A stretch of DNA of 64,000 nucleotides from Pseudomonas sp. UBA4617 (lineage in GTDB: Bacteria; Pseudomonadota; Gammaproteobacteria; Pseudomonadales; Pseudomonadaceae): assembly GCF_002386445.1 (NCBI RefSeq), contig NZ_DGIR01000054.1, positions 60,494 to 124,493 on the forward strand, read 5' to 3'. Positions 1 to 8,895 of this stretch are shown in pieces. A program made the position numbers and the translations under genes. Position 1 is the stretch's first letter; each line of letters begins with the position of its first letter. Under the pieces are notes generated by a model. That model was not told the DNA's origin, did not search any database, and saw nothing but the letters and a program-made list of their open reading frames with translations.

Positions 1-3000
1 ATCGCCAACCTGATCGAGCAGATGGACCTCGCGGGCAGCTATGAAAAACGTATCATCAACGCATATCTGGGGTTTGCCGAAGAGTCGCCTTGGCAGGTGC
101 AGTGGCGCCAGGAAACCTACCGTACCCCGTACCAACATCGCTTGCGACTGCTGGTGCTTTCCAGGCCGACCAGCCTTGACGCCAATGGCCAGCGACTGTT
201 GGAACAGTTCTGCCAGGAACAGGCCGATACCGTGACAGCCAGAACGATCGCCTATCATTCGGTGATGCTCAGACCTGGCGTGGCAGCAGACGGCTCAAGC
301 GACAGTGTGGAGCTTTCTGCCATCTATGTCATAAAAGGCGCTACGGGTCCTGTGCTGCTGTATATGCCGGATGCCCCCAATGGCAAGGTCATCAGCCAGT
401 ACACAAGCTCCGACGAGGCTTGCCAGGCCCTGCAAACCATGGCACTGGACAACGAGATGGCCCGCTTTCTGGCGACCCGGTCCCTGTCTGGCGACCCCGA
501 CCACCATGAAAGCTACATCAATACTGCACTGCAAAAGAACTTCAGAGGCTTCATCGGGATTGGTCTGGCGCGCTCGGAATCGCTGCCGACGCATGAGTCT
601 CACCTGGACATGGGCGAGCGCATCCGCGAACACCGCGCCACCTCACGCAGCCAGGCCGACCTGGCGCTGAGTGCAACCGACACCTTCGATCATTATTTTT
701 TCAAAGGCTTGAAACTGGCGCTCAGCTTCTTGCCGGGCATGGGCACGGCCATCGCGCTATACGATGGCTGGCAGGCGGCGAATGCGGCCGTCTGGGCCTT
801 CGAGACGGGCAATGTGGACGAGGGCCTTCAACACCTGACCAGCCTGCTGCAATCATTGACCGATGCCATCCTCACGCTCGCGCCCTTGGCCTCCACCGTT
901 GCCAGACCTGTGCCGGCGGCGCGCCTGTTGACCCAGCAGCGCCAACGCGCTGGCGGCCTTCGACCTGTGGCCAGTATGCGCAAGATGCCCCCCAACCCAT
1001 TCGCCGGTTATGAGGTGGAGTTGCCGACCGGCCCAATGGTGCGCTCCACGCACCCGCAAGGCGCGGGGGTATTTCAACATGTAGAAACCCGACAACATTA
1101 CATTGCGCGGAACAACGTATGGCACGCGGTCGAGTGGGACCCGACAAACGCTACCTGGCGTCTCACCCCTCAGGGTATTCGCGCCTACCGTCAAGCAGTG
1201 CGGCTGAGTGATCAGGGTATATGGGACACCCCTGGCAGGTTGAGCGGCCTTCTGGTCGACAACGGCCTGGCGGGTGGCGGCGGTGCACTCACTACCCTCT
1301 ACAACCATGGCGTAGCGTACTGGCGCATGGTGCTTCGGCGACAACCTCCACGGCTGACCGGCATGGCGCTCGCACATGACATCAACGACGAACTGAAACG
1401 CATCGTCATACGCCAACGTGCCAAGGAGGCGGCCTACAACACAGCCAAACGCCAGGCTGGCGAAGGCGTACAACTGACCGCTGCGCAAAAGGCAGAGATC
1501 GTCAAGGCACGCAAACAACTGAGCGATGAACTGCAACGCAATATCGAATTCAACTCGCGCAGCATTGCCCGCCTCAGAGAGCATCGGGCAACGTTGAGCA
1601 GGGCGGACTACACCCGGTTCACTGCACTGTGCGAGGAGAACATCAGCGAAATGATCGTGCTCGAGATGCATCTGGTGTCCGACCGATTCATCATGGCCAC
1701 GAACCAGGTACGGTTGGCCATCAATGCAATCCAGGCCCTGCCTGGGCCCACAGCCCCCACCGCACTGGTAATGCGCCTGACACAGGACTCGCTGATGGCA
1801 AACCGGGAAATGATCGCTACCTTGCGAGAGGTAGAGCATTTGGCCGTCCGCCATCACGCCAGACGCAATGTCTTGCAGGGCAGCGCACTGGCCAAGTACC
1901 TGCGGAAAGTGGACCAAACGGGTTTGCGGCTTGATGTGGCCAATGCCCAACTGGTTCAGGCTTCTATTCTCTCCTCGACACTGTTCAAGACAAGCGCCGT
2001 CGAGCATTCGCAAATGAACGCATTCATGGCGCATTTCCATGAACAAGGTGTTGCGTTGCGCAGCACTCTCTACAGTCACCTGCAGATGCCCAATGCCGGT
2101 CTCACCCGAGGCCAGGAACGCATTTTCCTGACCAGCGCGCAAAGCCATTACAAGCGTTTTCTGAACCATGTCACGGCATGGGAAGACAACTTCCAGGACT
2201 TGCTGTCACCCAGTGAGACCGAGGCTCTCCGCCAGTTGCTACGGCAGTTTGTCGAGGAAATCGAAAATACCCTCGGCAACGCCAACGCAGCCCGGCCCCG
2301 CCCGACCGCTCAACCCGGCCGTGGCACCAGCCGACCGCGCTTGTTCGAAACAGTGGACGGGCCACTGATCGGGGAACAGTTCGTGGAACGCGGGCAGACG
2401 CGCATGCGCATCAACCAGCCTAACTCCGATCAGCCCCATACTGTCTATGCCATGAACGAGGCAGGTCGCTGGCAAATAGCCGCGCCACAACGCGCAGCGC
2501 CTGCCCAGTCGATGTCGAGCCTGGTAAAAGCTGCCACTGCTCGCCTGGACGACGTCCCGAGACAGCAGGCCAGGCTACGCCAGTACCAGACGCCGCAAGC
2601 GCTGCCTGTCGATCTGGAAGACATCGCCGAAGGGCACGCGCAGCAGCTGCGCTTCATCGCCGCCAGTATTCGCGAGAAAGCAGGCAACGCAATGACCGCC
2701 GGGCAAACCGCCTTGACGCAGAGCCTGGAAGCCGCCGCCGAGCAGATGCAGACGCTTGGCCGCCAGTTGCGCATCGCCCAGACCAAGGCGACCAGCAAGC
2801 CTACCGTGGGTTACCTGCAATACCTGCTTGACCAGCAGGAAGTGGAAATTGCCTGGTCGCGTACCTTGAGCCCGAAGCTGGACCGCAAGGGCAGACCGAT
2901 CGAGTATTTGGAGGAATACAGCATCCTCGATCGGAGCACCCGGCAGGTATTGTGGTATGCGCACTTCCACTTCCGGCAGAAACCGGCACAAGGCTTCACA

Positions 3001-3123
3001 CGGTTGGAAGCAGGTCACCTGAAACTGGCGAGCGAACGCGACCTGGGCGATGGCGCGTGGCGAGGCAGCATGACCGAGACGCAAGCCACCACGCTTTTTG
3101 GTGGCCTGCGGCCGGCCAGTTGA
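1..3123 (+). CDS. Large DUF6543 / dermonecrotic-toxin-domain protein, 5' end missing
   Basis: The reading frame is open from the first base, so the gene starts upstream of the window; 1040 codons are visible before TGA at 3121. The protein resembles the big Pseudomonas proteins carrying the dermonecrotic toxin N-terminal-like domain (DUF6543). A hydrophobic stretch (GLKLALSFLPGMGTAIALY, about residue 220 of the visible part) is typical of their membrane-association region. Long helical, charged segments follow. The C-terminal roughly 100 residues (EYLEEYSILDRSTRQVLWYA) look like the conserved tail of the family. No catalytic residues could be assigned. These proteins are strain-variable and presumed secreted or contact-delivered toxins, but this is inference; there is no immunity gene downstream within the window. 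A strong hairpin follows the stop. Family assignment is fairly sure, function is not. Confidence 0.7.
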   Translation: MANLIEQMDLAGSYEKRIINAYLGFAEESPWQVQWRQETYRTPYQHRLRLLVLSRPTSLDANGQRLLEQFCQEQADTVTARTIAYHSVMLRPGVAADGSSDSVELSAIYVIKGATGPVLLYMPDAPNGKVISQYTSSDEACQALQTMALDNEMARFLATRSLSGDPDHHESYINTALQKNFRGFIGIGLARSESLPTHESHLDMGERIREHRATSRSQADLALSATDTFDHYFFKGLKLALSFLPGMGTAIALYDGWQAANAAVWAFETGNVDEGLQHLTSLLQSLTDAILTLAPLASTVARPVPAARLLTQQRQRAGGLRPVASMRKMPPNPFAGYEVELPTGPMVRSTHPQGAGVFQHVETRQHYIARNNVWHAVEWDPTNATWRLTPQGIRAYRQAVRLSDQGIWDTPGRLSGLLVDNGLAGGGGALTTLYNHGVAYWRMVLRRQPPRLTGMALAHDINDELKRIVIRQRAKEAAYNTAKRQAGEGVQLTAAQKAEIVKARKQLSDELQRNIEFNSRSIARLREHRATLSRADYTRFTALCEENISEMIVLEMHLVSDRFIMATNQVRLAINAIQALPGPTAPTALVMRLTQDSLMANREMIATLREVEHLAVRHHARRNVLQGSALAKYLRKVDQTGLRLDVANAQLVQASILSSTLFKTSAVEHSQMNAFMAHFHEQGVALRSTLYSHLQMPNAGLTRGQERIFLTSAQSHYKRFLNHVTAWEDNFQDLLSPSETEALRQLLRQFVEEIENTLGNANAARPRPTAQPGRGTSRPRLFETVDGPLIGEQFVERGQTRMRINQPNSDQPHTVYAMNEAGRWQIAAPQRAAPAQSMSSLVKAATARLDDVPRQQARLRQYQTPQALPVDLEDIAEGHAQQLRFIAASIREKAGNAMTAGQTALTQSLEAAAEQMQTLGRQLRIAQTKATSKPTVGYLQYLLDQQEVEIAWSRTLSPKLDRKGRPIEYLEEYSILDRSTRQVLWYAHFHFRQKPAQGFTRLEAGHLKLASERDLGDGAWRGSMTETQATTLFGGLRPAS

Positions 3124-3130
3124 TCCTGCG

Positions 3131-3165
3131 TCATCACCTGGTCTGCCTGACAGACCAGGTGATGA
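3131..3165. terminator. Convergent hairpin between the toxin-like gene and ssuF
   Basis: A perfect 15-bp inverted repeat (arms 3131-3145 and 3151-3165, 5-nt loop) fills the 46-bp gap between two converging genes. There is no long T tract on either side, but the symmetry and position suggest it ends transcription from both directions. Confidence 0.7.
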
Positions 3166-3169
3166 CCGC

Positions 3170-3385
3170 TTACAGCTTGGCGATAGACACTTCGGTCGAC
3201 TTCACGAAGGCAATGACTTCACTGCCCACTTGCAACTCAAGCTCGCGTACGGAGCGGGTGGTGATGACCGAGGTCACGATACCCGAGGCGGTCTGCACGT
3301 CGATTTCCGACAGTACCGGGCCTTCGAGGATTTCTTTCACGGTGCCTTTGAACTGGTTGCGAACGTTGATGGCTTTGATGGTCAT
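3170..3385 (-). CDS. ssuF: SsuF, small Mop/TOBE-type molybdopterin-binding protein
   Basis: A 71-residue protein made of a single Mop/TOBE domain (MTIKAINVRNQFKGTVKEI at the start, SVITTRSVRELELQVGSEV in the middle), as found in molbindins that bind molybdate or tungstate oxyanions. It is the last gene of the ssuEADCB-F operon, 30 bp after ssuB, with an AAGGA ribosome site. In P. putida S-313 the corresponding gene is known to be needed for growth on sulfonates, although none of the pathway enzymes uses molybdenum. It could bind an oxyanion such as sulfate or sulfonate, or act with the transporter; the role is unresolved. Confidence 0.88.
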   Translation of the reverse strand: MTIKAINVRNQFKGTVKEILEGPVLSEIDVQTASGIVTSVITTRSVRELELQVGSEVIAFVKSTEVSIAKL

Positions 3386-3415
3386 GCTGTAATTCCTTCT
3401 CTTGGTTTCTGGGGT

Positions 3416-4228
3416 TCAGTGCGCCCAACGCAGTTGCGTGGGCAAAGGGGCGACAGGATCCGGCTCGGGCGCAGCGCCCGGAGCCGACAGAACACGGTTG
3501 AGCACCTCGCTCTCCAGCGCGGCCAGGCGGTGCGAGCCACGCGCCCGGGGCCGTGCCAGGTCGACAGTGAGGTCGAGCCCGACCTCGCCGTCCTCGATCA
3601 GGATCACCCGGTCAGCCACGGCTACCGCCTCGCTGACGTCGTGGGTGACCAGCAGCACGGTGAAGCCGTGCTGCCGCCACAGGCGTTCGATCAGTTGCTG
3701 CATCTCGATACGGGTCAGTGCATCCAGTGCGCCGAGCGGCTCGTCCAGCAGCAGCAGGCGCGGCTGGTGGATCAGCGCCCGGGCCAGGGCCACGCGTTGC
3801 TTCTGGCCACCGGAGAGCGCTGCCGGCCATTCGTTGGCGCGGTCGGCCAGGCCAACGGCTTCCAGGGCTTCCAGCGCACGCGGGCGCCAATCGCCGGACA
3901 GACCCAGGCCGACGTTGTCGATCACCTTCTTCCACGGCAGCAGGCGCGCGTCCTGGAACATCAGGCGGGTTTCTTCGCGGGCCTCCTCCAACGGGGCGGC
4001 GCCAGCCAGCAGCTGTCCTGCCGAGGGCTGGTCGAGGCCGGCCAGCAAGCGTAGCAAGGTGCTCTTGCCACAACCGCTGCGACCGACAATGGCGACAAAC
4101 TGGCCAGCCGGGATATGCAGCTCGATGCCCTTGAGCACTTCGCGCTGGCCGAAGGTCTTGCGCAGGCCGCTGGAAGCCAGCGGGATGCCACGCAACAGGC
4201 GTGGCGGCTGTTCCTTGAGCACAGTCAT
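3416..4228 (-). CDS. ssuB: SsuB, aliphatic sulfonate ABC transporter ATPase
   Basis: The 270-residue nucleotide-binding subunit energises uptake of alkanesulfonates through SsuC. Walker A is GRSGCGKST (residues 49-57), the ABC signature LSGGQ is at 138-142, Walker B LLLLDEP at about 157-163, and the switch histidine is in VTHD (195). The chosen start MTVLKEQ overlaps the ssuC stop as ATGA, which shows translational coupling. The frame stays open far upstream, but that part only shadows ssuC. Length and motifs are normal for SsuB/TauB-type ATPases, and operon position makes SsuB the firm choice. Confidence 0.95.
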   Translation of the reverse strand: MTVLKEQPPRLLRGIPLASSGLRKTFGQREVLKGIELHIPAGQFVAIVGRSGCGKSTLLRLLAGLDQPSAGQLLAGAAPLEEAREETRLMFQDARLLPWKKVIDNVGLGLSGDWRPRALEALEAVGLADRANEWPAALSGGQKQRVALARALIHQPRLLLLDEPLGALDALTRIEMQQLIERLWRQHGFTVLLVTHDVSEAVAVADRVILIEDGEVGLDLTVDLARPRARGSHRLAALESEVLNRVLSAPGAAPEPDPVAPLPTQLRWAH

Positions 4229-5022
4229 GCGCCCCCCTTCTTGGCCACTTGATAGGCCGGGTGCCAGCGCAACCACACGCGCTCCAGGCCCCGCGCGGCA
4301 AGGTCGGCAAGCTTGCCAAGCACGGCGTACAGAACGATGGCCAGTACCACCACGTCGGTTTGCAGGAATTCCCGGGCGTTCATCGCCAGGTAACCAATAC
4401 CGGCGTTGGCCGATATGGTTTCGGCAACGATCAGAGTCAGCCACATGAAGCCGAGAGCGAAACGCACGCCGACCAGGATCGATGGCAAGGCACCCGGCAG
4501 GATCACCTGGCGGAACAGGCTGAAGCCGGACAGGCCATAGCTGCGCGCCATCTCCACCAGAGCCGGGTCGACGTTGCGGATGCCGTGGTAGGTGTTCAGG
4601 TAGATCGGAAACAGCGTGCCCAGCGCGACCAGGAAGACCTTCGCCGACTCGTCGATACCGAACCAGAGAATCACCAGCGGGATCAGCGCCAGGTGCGGCA
4701 CGTTGCGGATCATCTGCACCGAGCTGTCGAGCAAGCGTTCGCCCCAGTTCGACAAGCCGGTGATGAAGCCCAGTACCAGGCCGATGCTGCCGCCGATGAC
4801 GAAGCCCAGCCCGGCCCGCCAGCCACTGATGGCCAGGTGAGACCAGATCTCGCCGCTGCGCACCAGCTCCACGCCTGCGTTGACCACGGCGCTGGGCGCC
4901 GGCAGGATGCGCGTCGACAGCCAGCCGGCGCTGACCGCCAGTTGCCAGGCGGCCAACAGCAGTACCGGCAGCGCCCAAGGCGCCAGGCGCTGGCCAAGGC
5001 TATTGGAAGTTGCACGACTCAT
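4225..5022 (-). CDS. ssuC: SsuC, aliphatic sulfonate ABC transporter permease
   Basis: An inner-membrane permease of the Binding-protein-dependent (NitT/TauT/SsuC) type with about six membrane segments; the EAA-like loop that docks the ATPase is near EMARSYGLSGFSLFRQVILP. The start MSRATSNS (265 aa) has GAGGG seven bases upstream and lies 10 bp after the ssuD stop; an earlier in-frame ATG at 5046 would overlap ssuD and has a poorer ribosome site. It works with SsuA and SsuB to bring sulfonates into the cytoplasm for SsuD. Confidence 0.95.
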   Translation of the reverse strand: MSRATSNSLGQRLAPWALPVLLLAAWQLAVSAGWLSTRILPAPSAVVNAGVELVRSGEIWSHLAISGWRAGLGFVIGGSIGLVLGFITGLSNWGERLLDSSVQMIRNVPHLALIPLVILWFGIDESAKVFLVALGTLFPIYLNTYHGIRNVDPALVEMARSYGLSGFSLFRQVILPGALPSILVGVRFALGFMWLTLIVAETISANAGIGYLAMNAREFLQTDVVVLAIVLYAVLGKLADLAARGLERVWLRWHPAYQVAKKGGA

Positions 5023-5032
5023 GGCCTGGCCC

Positions 5033-6181
5033 TCAGCTTTGCGCAACGGACTTGGGCAGGATGTCGTTGGCCACCATCTCGCCGAACGGGCTCACGTAGC
5101 CGCCAGCACTGGCTTGCTCCGGGCGCTGCACATCCAGGTGCGGGAACAGCAGCTCGGCCACCCGGTACGACTCTTCCAGGTGCGGGTAACCGGAGAAGAT
5201 GAAGGTGTCGATGCCCAGCGCGGCGTATTCGTTGACCCGCGCCGCAACGGTCGGGCCGTCCCCCACCAGCGCGGTACCGGCACCGCCACGCACCAGGCCG
5301 ACGCCGGCCCACAGGTTGGGGCTGACCTCCAGCTTGTCGCGGTTGCCGTTGTGCAGCGCCGCCATGCGCTGCTGGCCGACCGAATCGAAGCGCGCCAGCG
5401 AGGCCTGGGCGCGGGCGATGGTGTCGTCGTCCAGGTGCGAGATCAGCTTGTCGGCGGCGGCCCAGGCTTCTTCGTTGGTTTCCCGCACGATTACGTGCAG
5501 GCGGATGCCAAAGCGCACTTCGCGGCCCTGGGCAGCGGCTTTCTCACGCACCTGGGCGATTTTTTCCGCGACCGCGCTGGGCGGCTCGCCCCAGGTGAGG
5601 TACAGCTCTACCTGCTCGGCAGCCAGGTCCTGGGCGGCTTCGGAGGAGCCGCCGAAATACAGTGGCGGGCGTGGTTGCTGGATCGGCGGGTACAACAGCT
5701 TGGCACCCTTCACCTGGATATGCTTGCCATCGTAGTCGACCACCTCGCCTTCCAGCACCTTGCGCCAGATACGAGTGAATTCCACGGACGCCTCATAGCG
5801 CTCCTGGTGGTTCAGGTGCAGGCCGTCCCCGGCCAGTTCGTCCGGGTCACCGCCGGTCACCAGGTTGAACAGCGCGCGTCCATTGGACAGCCGGTCGAGG
5901 GTGGCCGCCTGGCGAGCCGCCACGGTCGGCGAAATGATGCCGGGGCGCAGGGCGACCAGGAATTTCAGGCGCTGGGTCACCGGGATCAGCGACGCGGCAA
6001 CCAGCCAGGAGTCCTCGCAGGAACGCCCGGTAGGGATCAGTACGCCACCGAAACCGAGGCGGTCGGCCGCCTGGGCGATCTGCTGCAGGTAGCCGTGGTC
6101 GACAGCGCGGGCGCCATCAGCGGTGCCCAGGTACTTACCGTCACCATGCGTGGGCAGAAACCAGAAAATGTTCAGGCTCAT
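5033..6181 (-). CDS. ssuD: SsuD, FMNH2-dependent alkanesulfonate monooxygenase
   Basis: A 382-residue luciferase-like TIM-barrel monooxygenase that cleaves C1-substituted and longer alkanesulfonates to aldehyde and sulfite using O2 and FMNH2 from SsuE. The N-terminal MSLNIFWFLPTHGDGKYLG is the family hallmark, and a cysteine (C55 in GRSCEDSW) matches the conserved active-site-region cysteine of E. coli SsuD. Length equals that of known SsuD proteins. It sits between ssuA and ssuC in the usual Pseudomonas order, with GAGGAG ahead of the ATG. Sulfite released in the cytoplasm feeds cysteine synthesis. Confidence 0.96.
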   Translation of the reverse strand: MSLNIFWFLPTHGDGKYLGTADGARAVDHGYLQQIAQAADRLGFGGVLIPTGRSCEDSWLVAASLIPVTQRLKFLVALRPGIISPTVAARQAATLDRLSNGRALFNLVTGGDPDELAGDGLHLNHQERYEASVEFTRIWRKVLEGEVVDYDGKHIQVKGAKLLYPPIQQPRPPLYFGGSSEAAQDLAAEQVELYLTWGEPPSAVAEKIAQVREKAAAQGREVRFGIRLHVIVRETNEEAWAAADKLISHLDDDTIARAQASLARFDSVGQQRMAALHNGNRDKLEVSPNLWAGVGLVRGGAGTALVGDGPTVAARVNEYAALGIDTFIFSGYPHLEESYRVAELLFPHLDVQRPEQASAGGYVSPFGEMVANDILPKSVAQS

Positions 6182-6239
6182 TGGAGTTGTCTCCTCAAGG
6201 GGGGCTCAGCCAGGGCAAGGCCCCGGCGCGGCAAGTCAA

Positions 6240-7205
6240 TCAAGGCGCACTGGCGACCTTGGCCGGGGGTGTCCAGATCACGTCCTTGATGCTCAGTGGT
6301 TTGGGAATCAGCTTCAGGGCCTGAAACGTGTCAGCGATCTTCTGTTGCGCAGCCACCACTTCCGGGGTGAGCGCTGCGGCGCCATAGCCCTGGCGCTTGA
6401 CCGAGGTCAGGGTGATATCGGCAGGCAGGCCAAGCAGTGGTGCAACCTGCTCGGTCACTTGCTGCGGGTTGGCCTGGGACCACTGGCCCACCGCACGAAC
6501 TTCTTCGATCAGGGTGTTGATCACCGCCGGGTGCTGGGTCGCATAGCTACGGGTGGCAAGATAGAACTGGTGGTTATCGACCAGGCCCTTGCCGTCGCGC
6601 AGGGTGCGTGCTTGCAGCTGTTGTTCGGCCGCGGCCTGGTAGGGATCCCAGATCACCCAGGCATCGACGCTGCCGCGCTCGAAGGCCGCGCGAGCATCGG
6701 CCGGTGGCAGATAGACGGGCTGGATGTCGGTGTACCTGAGGCCTGCGTCTTCCAGGGCGCGGACCAGCAGGTAATGCACGTTGGAGCCCTTGTTGAGGGC
6801 GACTTTCTTGCCCTTGAGATCGTTGATCGACTGTACCGGCGACCCCTTCGGCACCAGGATCGCCTCGCTGTGCGGTGCTGGCGGCTCATAGGCGACGTAC
6901 AGCAGGTCGGCACCAGCGGCCTGGGCGAACACTGGCGGTGTTTCGCCAGTGACGCCGAAATCGATGGAGCCGACATTCAGCCCTTCAAGCAGCTGCGGGC
7001 CGCCGGGGAACTCGGTCCACTGCACCTGCACGCCCTGCTCGGCCAGACGCTTCTCCAACGTGCCTTTGGCCTTGAGCAGCACCAAGGTGCCGTATTTCTG
7101 ATAACCGATACGCAGGCTCTCGGCCTGGGCTTGGGTAATGGCGCCGAAGGACACAGCCGCCGCAAACAGGGCGACCAGACCGCGACGCAAGAAGACTGTG
7201 CGCAT
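6240..7205 (-). CDS. ssuA: SsuA, periplasmic aliphatic sulfonate-binding protein
   Basis: A 321-residue type-2 periplasmic binding protein. A Sec signal peptide is visible (hydrophobic core VALFAAAVSFGA, cleavage near AQA-ES, about residue 29). The mature part has the NitT/TauT-type fold with the SIDFGVTGETPPVFAQAAG ligand region. It captures sulfonates and delivers them to SsuC/SsuB. The gene is 58 bp upstream of ssuD with a good AGGAGAG ribosome site. Nothing unusual was seen. Confidence 0.95.
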   Translation of the reverse strand: MRTVFLRRGLVALFAAAVSFGAITQAQAESLRIGYQKYGTLVLLKAKGTLEKRLAEQGVQVQWTEFPGGPQLLEGLNVGSIDFGVTGETPPVFAQAAGADLLYVAYEPPAPHSEAILVPKGSPVQSINDLKGKKVALNKGSNVHYLLVRALEDAGLRYTDIQPVYLPPADARAAFERGSVDAWVIWDPYQAAAEQQLQARTLRDGKGLVDNHQFYLATRSYATQHPAVINTLIEEVRAVGQWSQANPQQVTEQVAPLLGLPADITLTSVKRQGYGAAALTPEVVAAQQKIADTFQALKLIPKPLSIKDVIWTPPAKVASAP

Positions 7206-7289
7206 GGCGCTCTCCTGTGCGATGGGGTTCGGGTTGCACCTGCTTGCCTCGTTGTCGGGCGAGTAAGGTGGTCAAGCAAGTGAAGCCGG

Positions 7290-7883
7290 TCAGATGCTCC
7301 AGCGAGCGCTGATCAGGCGTTCTTTCAGCACGCCGGGGGCTACAGGGCGTGGCCGGCGGGCCAGGGCGACGTGGAAGGTCTCCAGCGATTCCTGCAGGCG
7401 TTCTTCCAGCGCCGGTAGCAGCTGCGCGGGCTTGCTGCCGTCTGCGTAGGCGACTTGGCTGTCGTCGGCGAAGATCCCTTGCAGGGTCTCCTGCGCCTTG
7501 AGTGCCGACAGCACAGGTTTCAGTGCGTAATCCACCGCCAGCATGTGGGCGATACTGCCGCCGGTGGCGATCGGCAACACGATCTTGTGGGCCAGGGCCC
7601 GTTCAGGCAGCAGGTCGAGCAAGGTTTTCAGGGCGCCGGCGAAGGAGGCCTTGTACACCGGGGTGGCAACGATCAGGCCATCAGCCTGGGCTACCAGCTG
7701 CAGGAAATGCTGCACCTGCGGGCTGTCGAAACGGGCATGCAGCAGGTCTTCTGCGGGGAAGTCTCGTACCTGGAACGTTACCACTTCGATACCACGATCC
7801 TGCAGCCACAGGCGCGAACGCTCCAGCAGCACGCCGGAGCGTGAACGTGTACTGGGACTACCACCGATTGAGACGACCAACAT
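7290..7883 (-). CDS. ssuE: SsuE, NAD(P)H-dependent FMN reductase
   Basis: A 197-residue flavodoxin-like reductase that makes the FMNH2 used by SsuD. The N-terminal MLVVSIGGSPSTRSRSGVLL is the phosphate-binding loop of the SsuE family. It is the first gene of the minus-strand operon; the upstream 200 bp are AT-rich and carry a TTATTCCAT motif at 7962-7970. No other flavin reductase is recognisable in the window, so it may also supply the DszA/DszC-like enzymes near 20-24 kb (inference). Confidence 0.95.
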   Translation of the reverse strand: MLVVSIGGSPSTRSRSGVLLERSRLWLQDRGIEVVTFQVRDFPAEDLLHARFDSPQVQHFLQLVAQADGLIVATPVYKASFAGALKTLLDLLPERALAHKIVLPIATGGSIAHMLAVDYALKPVLSALKAQETLQGIFADDSQVAYADGSKPAQLLPALEERLQESLETFHVALARRPRPVAPGVLKERLISARWSI

Positions 7884-7961
7884 TGCAGCGTTTCCTTGTC
7901 TGGGTTGGAAGTGACATTACCAGCGCATTCATATATCTAGAAATCATATTTTTTCATTTAT

Positions 7962-7970
7962 TTATTCCAT
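7962..7970. promoter_or_regulatory. TTATTCCAT motif upstream of ssuE
   Basis: The 9-base motif lies about 80 bp upstream of the ssuE start in an AT-rich stretch. Close variants recur upstream of lsfA (8784-8792, reverse), tauA (10535-10543), the epsC/cystine-transporter gap (17642-17650), sftR/sftP (39997-40005, reverse) and atsB (43328-43336). It is a candidate for a shared activator such as CysB; the factor is inferred, the recurrence is seen. Confidence 0.4.
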
Positions 7971-8024
7971 TTGATTTTTTAATCCTGACGGCCTGCGAAA
8001 AACCGAGGCAATTTCTACAGGCAT

Positions 8025-8048
8025 AAAAAAGGGCCGTCGAAACGGCCC
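8025..8048 (-). terminator. Rho-independent terminator of lsfA
   Basis: Read on the minus strand, the stem GGGCCGT/ACGGCCC (8031-8048, loop CGAA-type) is followed by a run of T residues (complement of 8025-8030). It lies about 45 bp after the lsfA stop. Confidence 0.85.
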
Positions 8049-8091
8049 GAATATCCCTGCTATGGCTAAGAGCAATGCAACGAGGAATCCT

Positions 8092-8730
8092 TCAGCGATT
8101 AGGCTGCGGGGTCAGCCGCAGGTAGGGCTTGACCGCCCGGTAACCTTTGGGGAAGCGCTGCCTGATCTCTTCTTCGTCCTTCAATGAAGGCACGATCACC
8201 ACGTCGTCACCGTCCTGCCAGTTGCCTGGCGTCGCCACCTTGTGGTTGTCGGTCAGTTGCAGCGAGTCGATCACCCGCAGGATTTCATTGAAGTTGCGCC
8301 CGGTACTGGCCGGGTAGGTGATCGTCAGGCGTACCTTCTTGTTCGGGTCGATAACGAACAGCGAGCGCACGGTCAGGGTGTCGCTGGCATTCGGATGGAT
8401 CAGGTCGTACAGATCGGACACCTTGCGGTCGGCGTCAGCGATGATCGGGAAGTTGACCACGGTGTTCTGGGTCTCGTTGATATCCTCGATCCAGCGCTGG
8501 TGCGAGTCGACAGGATCGACCGACAAGGCGATGGCCTTGACCCCGCGCTTGGCGAATTCGTCCTTGAGCTTGGCAGTCAGACCCAGCTCGGTAGTGCACA
8601 CCGGGGTGAAGTCCGCCGGGTGCGAGAACAGCACGCCCCAGCTATTGCCCAGCCACTCGTGGAAGCGAATCCTGCCGTCGCTGGAATCCTGTTCGAAATC
8701 GGGGGCGATATCGCCGAGTTTGAGGCTCAT
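8092..8730 (-). CDS. lsfA: LsfA, 1-Cys peroxiredoxin
   Basis: A 212-residue Prx6-type thiol peroxidase that reduces hydrogen and organic peroxides in the cytoplasm. The catalytic cysteine is C45 in HPADFTPVCTTELG, and no resolving cysteine is apparent, consistent with the 1-Cys class. LsfA is known in Pseudomonas as a protein induced when sulfate is limiting, which fits its place beside ssu. The start has AGGAG nine bases upstream. It is transcribed alone, with a terminator after it and a reversed TTATTCC-type motif (8784-8792) upstream. Confidence 0.94.
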   Translation of the reverse strand: MSLKLGDIAPDFEQDSSDGRIRFHEWLGNSWGVLFSHPADFTPVCTTELGLTAKLKDEFAKRGVKAIALSVDPVDSHQRWIEDINETQNTVVNFPIIADADRKVSDLYDLIHPNASDTLTVRSLFVIDPNKKVRLTITYPASTGRNFNEILRVIDSLQLTDNHKVATPGNWQDGDDVVIVPSLKDEEEIRQRFPKGYRAVKPYLRLTPQPNR

Positions 8731-8852
8731 GGGCTGCGGCTCCTGTGCTGGGTTCTGTAGCGTGTGGGTTCAATGTGCCTGCGCCGGAATAAAAATAAAA
8801 AGAATAAATAACGATTTATTTATAACTGAAAAGCACATTAATGCGCAGACAC

Positions 8853-8879
8853 AAAAAAGCCTCGCACTAGGCGAGGCTT
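8853..8879 (-). terminator. Terminator of the porin gene
   Basis: The stem AAGCCTCGC/GCGAGGCTT (8857-8879, 5-nt loop) is followed on the minus strand by T residues (complement of 8853-8858). It lies 17 bp after the porin stop codon. Confidence 0.85.
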
Positions 8880-8895
8880 CTTGTTTGGCTACGGC

